The notes below the pieces were generated by a model. That model did no database searches. It had not been told where the DNA came from and worked only from the letters and a program-made list of their open reading frames with translations. From contig OMYY01000009.1 of the NCBI GenBank assembly GCA_900315435.1, positions 1-64,000 on the forward strand: DNA of 64,000 nucleotides, read 5' to 3'. Each line of letters starts with the position of its first letter. The first letter of the stretch is position 1. The position numbers and the translations under genes are program-made. The DNA comes from an uncultured Spirochaetaceae bacterium. Its GTDB lineage: Bacteria > Spirochaetota > Spirochaetia > Sphaerochaetales > Sphaerochaetaceae. Positions 60,441 through 64,000 of this stretch are shown here, piece by piece.

Positions 60441-62177
60441 ATGACCATTTCCATGAGCAAACAGCGCCCGAACATCGGAAGCATCCTCACCAAATTACTC
60501 CTCGCCTACCTGATCATTACCTTCATTTTGTTTCCCATCATCAGTATGTTCGGCATCGTCTTTGTCAAGGACGGCCATCTTTCGTTCTCCGCGGTACGGC
60601 GTGTTTTTTCCTCGCCCAAAGCAATGAGGAGCATCAAGAATAGCCTCCTTCTTGCCTTGACGATGATTGTCTCGGTCAATCTTTCCGGGACTTTGGCTGT
60701 CCTGATCATGGATTATTGGGACATCAAAGGATCGAAAATGCTCCGCCTCGCATACATGACACCCCTCATCTATGGACAAATCACGCTCGCGATGGGATAC
60801 AAATTTGTCTATGGGAAAGCAGGCTTTGTCACGAACCTGCTGCTGAAGATCTTCCCGAACTGGAACCCCAACTGGTTTATGGGCTATGGAGCCGTCGCTT
60901 TTCTGATGACGTTCGCCTGCACGCAAAACCATTTGATGTTCCTCTCCAGCGCCATCAAGAACATCGACGGCAATATCATCGAAGCCGGCCGCTCCATGGG
61001 CGCCTCTGGGGCAAAAATCTTTTTCAAAATCGTCCTTCCCATCTTGAAGCCGAGTTATTTCGCCATCACCGTACTCACGTTTCTGACCGGCATGAGCGCT
61101 CTCTCCGCCCCTCTCGTTCTGGGAGGAGACAATTTCCAGACCATCAACCCGATGATCGTCATGTTCGCCCAGTCTCCTCGTTCCCGTGACATTTCGGCGT
61201 TTCTCGCCGTCCTGCTGGGATGCACGACCATCATTCTCATGACAATCCTCAACCAATTGGAAAAACATGGTACCTACATGTCTCTGTCCAAGACGAAGAC
61301 GAAACTTCAGAAGCAGAAAATCCAAAACCCGGTGTCTGCCGTCATCATCAACGCGCTTGCCTGGATCATGTTCGTCATCTACGTTCTTCCCATCTTCTGC
61401 GTCGTTCTTTTCTCCTTTACGAACGGACTTGCTGTAAAGACGGGCGTCCTCGCCAAAGGGTGCTTCACTCTTCAGAACTACAAGAATCTCTTCACGAAGA
61501 TGTCCGCTTTCAAACCGTATCTCGTAAGCATCTGTTATTCACTGGCGGCGGCAGTCATCGTGAGCCTCATTTCCATCATTGTCGCCCGTATCGTCATCAA
61601 GGGGAAAAGCCGTTTCAAAGCACTTTGGGAATACAGCGTCCTGATTCCGTGGTTGCTTCCGAGCACCTTGATCGCCCTTTCGCTCATGCTGTCTTTTGAT
61701 GTCCGGAGAATCCTTGTAGGCAACAGGGTACTCGTCGGCACTGCCGTGCTTCTGCTCATCGGCTATGTCATCGTCAAGCTTCCATTTTCCTTCCGCATGA
61801 TCCGCGCCGCGTTCTTCGGCATCAATGACGACATGGAGGAAGCCGCGAAGACTATGGGCGCGGGACAGGTCCGCATCATGGCCCAGATCATTATCCCGTA
61901 CATCATGCCAGTGGTGTCATCGGTCATCGTCCTGAACTTCAACAATCTGCTGTCCGATTACGACATGTCCGTATTTCTCTATTCGCCACGCTTGAAACCG
62001 CTCGGAATCATCATCAAGGACGCGACGGACCAGACGGCAACAGTCGACGCGGTCGCGATGGGACTTGTCTATTCGGTTGTCCTCATGGTCATCTCCGCCT
62101 TTGCCATCTGGTTCTCCCGCAGGGATCCGTCTGCGCGACGAAAAAAGAAAATCGCGACAGCCGTACAGCAGAACTAG
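60441..62177 (+). CDS. ABC transporter permease, two modules fused
   Basis: 578 aa with about 12 helices, that is two permease modules in one chain as in FbpB/AfuB/PhnU-V relatives. Each has an EAA loop: EAGRSMGASGAKIFFKIVLP in the first half and EEAAKTMGAGQVRIMAQIII in the second. SD GGAGG 8 nt upstream. It forms the channel used by the binding protein at 58252. Confidence 0.93.
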   Translation: MTISMSKQRPNIGSILTKLLLAYLIITFILFPIISMFGIVFVKDGHLSFSAVRRVFSSPKAMRSIKNSLLLALTMIVSVNLSGTLAVLIMDYWDIKGSKMLRLAYMTPLIYGQITLAMGYKFVYGKAGFVTNLLLKIFPNWNPNWFMGYGAVAFLMTFACTQNHLMFLSSAIKNIDGNIIEAGRSMGASGAKIFFKIVLPILKPSYFAITVLTFLTGMSALSAPLVLGGDNFQTINPMIVMFAQSPRSRDISAFLAVLLGCTTIILMTILNQLEKHGTYMSLSKTKTKLQKQKIQNPVSAVIINALAWIMFVIYVLPIFCVVLFSFTNGLAVKTGVLAKGCFTLQNYKNLFTKMSAFKPYLVSICYSLAAAVIVSLISIIVARIVIKGKSRFKALWEYSVLIPWLLPSTLIALSLMLSFDVRRILVGNRVLVGTAVLLLIGYVIVKLPFSFRMIRAAFFGINDDMEEAAKTMGAGQVRIMAQIIIPYIMPVVSSVIVLNFNNLLSDYDMSVFLYSPRLKPLGIIIKDATDQTATVDAVAMGLVYSVVLMVISAFAIWFSRRDPSARRKKKIATAVQQN

Positions 62178-62186
62178 GAGCATCTG

Positions 62187-62995
62187 ATGGACAGTACGAG
62201 ATGTGGACGATATTTTCTCATGTCGGATCTGGACGGAACCTTGTTTTCCTCGTCTTCCCGGATTGAGGAAACCAATCTTCCCCGACTGGACGCATTCATG
62301 GAGCATGGCGGGTTGTTCGGCATTTCCACCGGTCGGTCCCCAGCCAACACGCTTTCGCTGTCGGGGACCCTCCGGCCCGGCATGCCCTCCATGTTCCTGA
62401 ATGGTTCATTGGTTCATGACACTGCAGGGCGCCGGGTATGGAAGACAGAGGAACTGGAACAACACGCGGCATTACGCATTGCGCGGATACGTCTTCTCCG
62501 GCATCCCTCCGTGAATGTCCATGGGTACGACACGGAACATACAGGCATCGTGTCTCCGGAGAGCCTATCGGACCCGAAATGGACCGCGTCCCATCAGCCG
62601 CGGTTTTCATCTCGATCGAAGTCGCGAACCAGGTTCCATGGTTGAAAATGATGCTCGTCGGGACTCATGCGGAACGAGCTGGCATCCGAAAGGAAATCAG
62701 GGAGGAAAACCGCGCAGTCTTCTCTTCACCAGTATTCCTTGGGATACTCCCGAAACAGGCAAGCAATGGGTCGATGTTGTCATACCTACAGGATACCCTG
62801 TTTCCCAATCGAACCTGTTGCGCCATTGGAGACTATTACAACGACATCGAGCTTTTCCAGGAAACGGGTGTCAGTGCGGTGATTGAGGAATTGAAACGGA
62901 TTGCTACCTCCATCGTCTCTGACAACAACCATGGGGCCGTGGCTGACTTTATCGATACATTGCGATACATTTTGTGGTTGACAGCTGTGGTATAA
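62187..62995 (+). pseudogene. Cof-type HAD phosphatase, frameshifted
   Basis: The first part (62187 on) has motif I DLDGTL (D14, D16), ISTGRS and FLNGSLVHD and reads in frame to about 62575. Homology then continues in another frame: VFISIEVANQVPWLKMM, FLGILPKQASNGSML, AIGDYYNDIELF (GDxxND) and SDNNHGAV to a stop at 62995. One missing base, most simply in CCC at 62573-62575 (CCCC would restore GAC CCC GAA), explains it; the repaired product is about 269 aa, the normal Cof length. The motif III Lys is Asn in ASNGSML. A real mutation and a sequencing error cannot be told apart here. Confidence 0.8.
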
Positions 62996-63014
62996 AGGAA
63001 CAGAGAGCATTTTC

Positions 63015-64000
63015 ATGGCAACATTCAAAGACATCGCGAAACTTGCCGGCGTTTCCTACGGAACGGTGAGCAACGTCCTCAACGGAAAGAGCAACGTGAG
63101 CGCGGCAAAAATTCACAAGGTGGAAGAGGCGGCGAAACAACTGGGATACGTGACGAACACCCAGGCAAAGGATCTGAGGAAAGGCCGCTCAAACCGCATC
63201 TACGTCATCACGCCGGATTTCTCGGAAGAACGTTACCACGAGCTGATGGAAGGCGTCGCAGAGTCCGCGCGTGTTGCGGGAAAGGAGCTTTTCTGCATTT
63301 CCTCCGACAACGACCCGATGGAAGAAAAGGCCATCCTGGACAAGCTTGTGCCGATGAAGCCTTTGGCCGTCATCCTCGCTTCCTGCACGCCAGGAGGCCC
63401 CCCATGCCGCCCAGATTCCATACCGCTCTATCTCGCGTTCAGAACGGCTCAGGAACGAAAGGAACCTTTTTCCTATTTCGGATTCGATTTCTTTGCCGCG
63501 GGAAAAGCCCTTGCGGAGGAAGCTTGGAACCAAAATTGCCGGTCTTTCGCCCTGTTCCGCGGTGATACTCGTTTCTCGGACGAAAAAGCCTTTGGCGATG
63601 GCATCGCTAGCGCGCTCACCGCACGTTCAGCCTCGTGGGAATCGTTCTCATTCTCCACGGGACGGGAAATCCGTGGCGCATTCCCTCTTTGCGCCACAAG
63701 ACATTTTGACGCGATCTTCGCTTCCTCCGTCCAAGCGGCTAGAGCCCTTCGCGAAGCTTTGTATTACCAGGACAAGGGAGAAGGAAACCATACACGGATT
63801 TTTTTCCTCTCCGGTAAAAGCACCTCGTTTCCAGAAGGTGCCCGCGACCAGGACATGAGACCATTCCGCCTCAACTATCGTCTTTGCGGAAAACGGATCG
63901 TCGAACGAATCCTCAGCGGCGCGTCCACGACGACCCGGACCATTATTCCATCTGATGGTTTCGCTCCGGCATTGCAGAAGCGAGAGGCGCAAAGACGAGA
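63015..64000 (+). CDS. LacI-family transcriptional regulator, 3' end outside window
   Basis: Open from ATG 63015 to the window edge (328 codons, no stop). The N-terminal HTH reads ATFKDIAKLAGVSYGTVSNV, then LNGKSNVSAAKIHKVEEAAK with LGYVTN, the LacI hinge lead-in. The periplasmic-binding-like effector domain follows (RIYVITPDF, AVILASCTPGG, YFGFDFFAAGKALAEEA). It is last in the operon and likely binds the two TGATACGTATCA-type sites before the GDPD gene. Effector unknown, presumably the imported compound or a product. Confidence 0.9.
   Translation, partial: MATFKDIAKLAGVSYGTVSNVLNGKSNVSAAKIHKVEEAAKQLGYVTNTQAKDLRKGRSNRIYVITPDFSEERYHELMEGVAESARVAGKELFCISSDNDPMEEKAILDKLVPMKPLAVILASCTPGGPPCRPDSIPLYLAFRTAQERKEPFSYFGFDFFAAGKALAEEAWNQNCRSFALFRGDTRFSDEKAFGDGIASALTARSASWESFSFSTGREIRGAFPLCATRHFDAIFASSVQAARALREALYYQDKGEGNHTRIFFLSGKSTSFPEGARDQDMRPFRLNYRLCGKRIVERILSGASTTTRTIIPSDGFAPALQKREAQRR

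Overview
The window is 64 kb of a moderately GC-rich bacterial chromosome, densely packed with short intergenic gaps and many 1-8 bp gene overlaps. It has no rRNA, IS element, phage or CRISPR array. The likely source is a spirochaete (Spirochaetota), perhaps near Sphaerochaeta/Treponema. Supporting this are substrate-binding proteins that begin after the signal peptide with xGxKENA, a very short omega-subunit-like protein fused into a miaA operon, small conserved zinc-ribbon proteins, plastic lipoboxes and several proteins I only associate with that phylum. This is inference from protein style, not a phylogeny.

Layout. 1-654: truncated AAA-ATPase-like protein. 0.9-5.5 kb: phosphate uptake operon pstS-pstC-pstA-pstB-phoU (minus), whose PstA carries a large extra extracytoplasmic region resembling a piece of PstS. 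5.7-14 kb: cupin, then tig-clpP-clpX-nrnA (proteostasis and nanoRNA turnover), an unknown protein whose start lies in a perfect hairpin, rdgB and pepF. 13.9-20.8 kb: PlsC-type acyltransferase with a zinc ribbon, tRNA-Leu(GAG), an RqcH-like/Memo-like/membrane-protein operon, and miaA-rpoZ. 20.3-26.5 kb: cytidylate-kinase-like protein, yicC, murC, a zinc-ribbon protein, an outer-membrane protein, a TSCPD protein and murE. 26.8-37 kb: dinB, uppP, trmL-proC-serS-pncB, and proA-proB-glycosyltransferase-amidase, so all three proline genes (proA, proB, proC) are present. 37.3-40.6 kb: divergent adenine deaminase and purine permease.

Accessory regions. 41.2-48.5 kb is a four-gene minus-strand unit of exported lipoproteins: two giant fibronectin-III-like ones (1289 and 775 aa) and two small ones. 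51.7-57.2 kb is a TolC-MFP-RND efflux operon. 57.3-64 kb is a LacI-type operon: glycerophosphodiesterase-like protein, AfuA/Fbp-type binding protein, ABC ATPase, fused permease, a frameshifted Cof-type HAD phosphatase and the LacI regulator (cut by the window end). Its promoter has two near-identical 12-bp palindromes flanking the -10, so it looks like an autoregulated uptake system for a phosphorylated organic compound. This and the PstA chimera are the best candidates for something undescribed.

A recurrent regulatory pattern: at least four and perhaps six genes have a -10-like hexamer ending 6-8 nt before a start codon with no Shine-Dalgarno sequence, which predicts leaderless transcripts. 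Convergent gene pairs often touch or overlap at their 3' ends, which puts terminators inside coding sequence.
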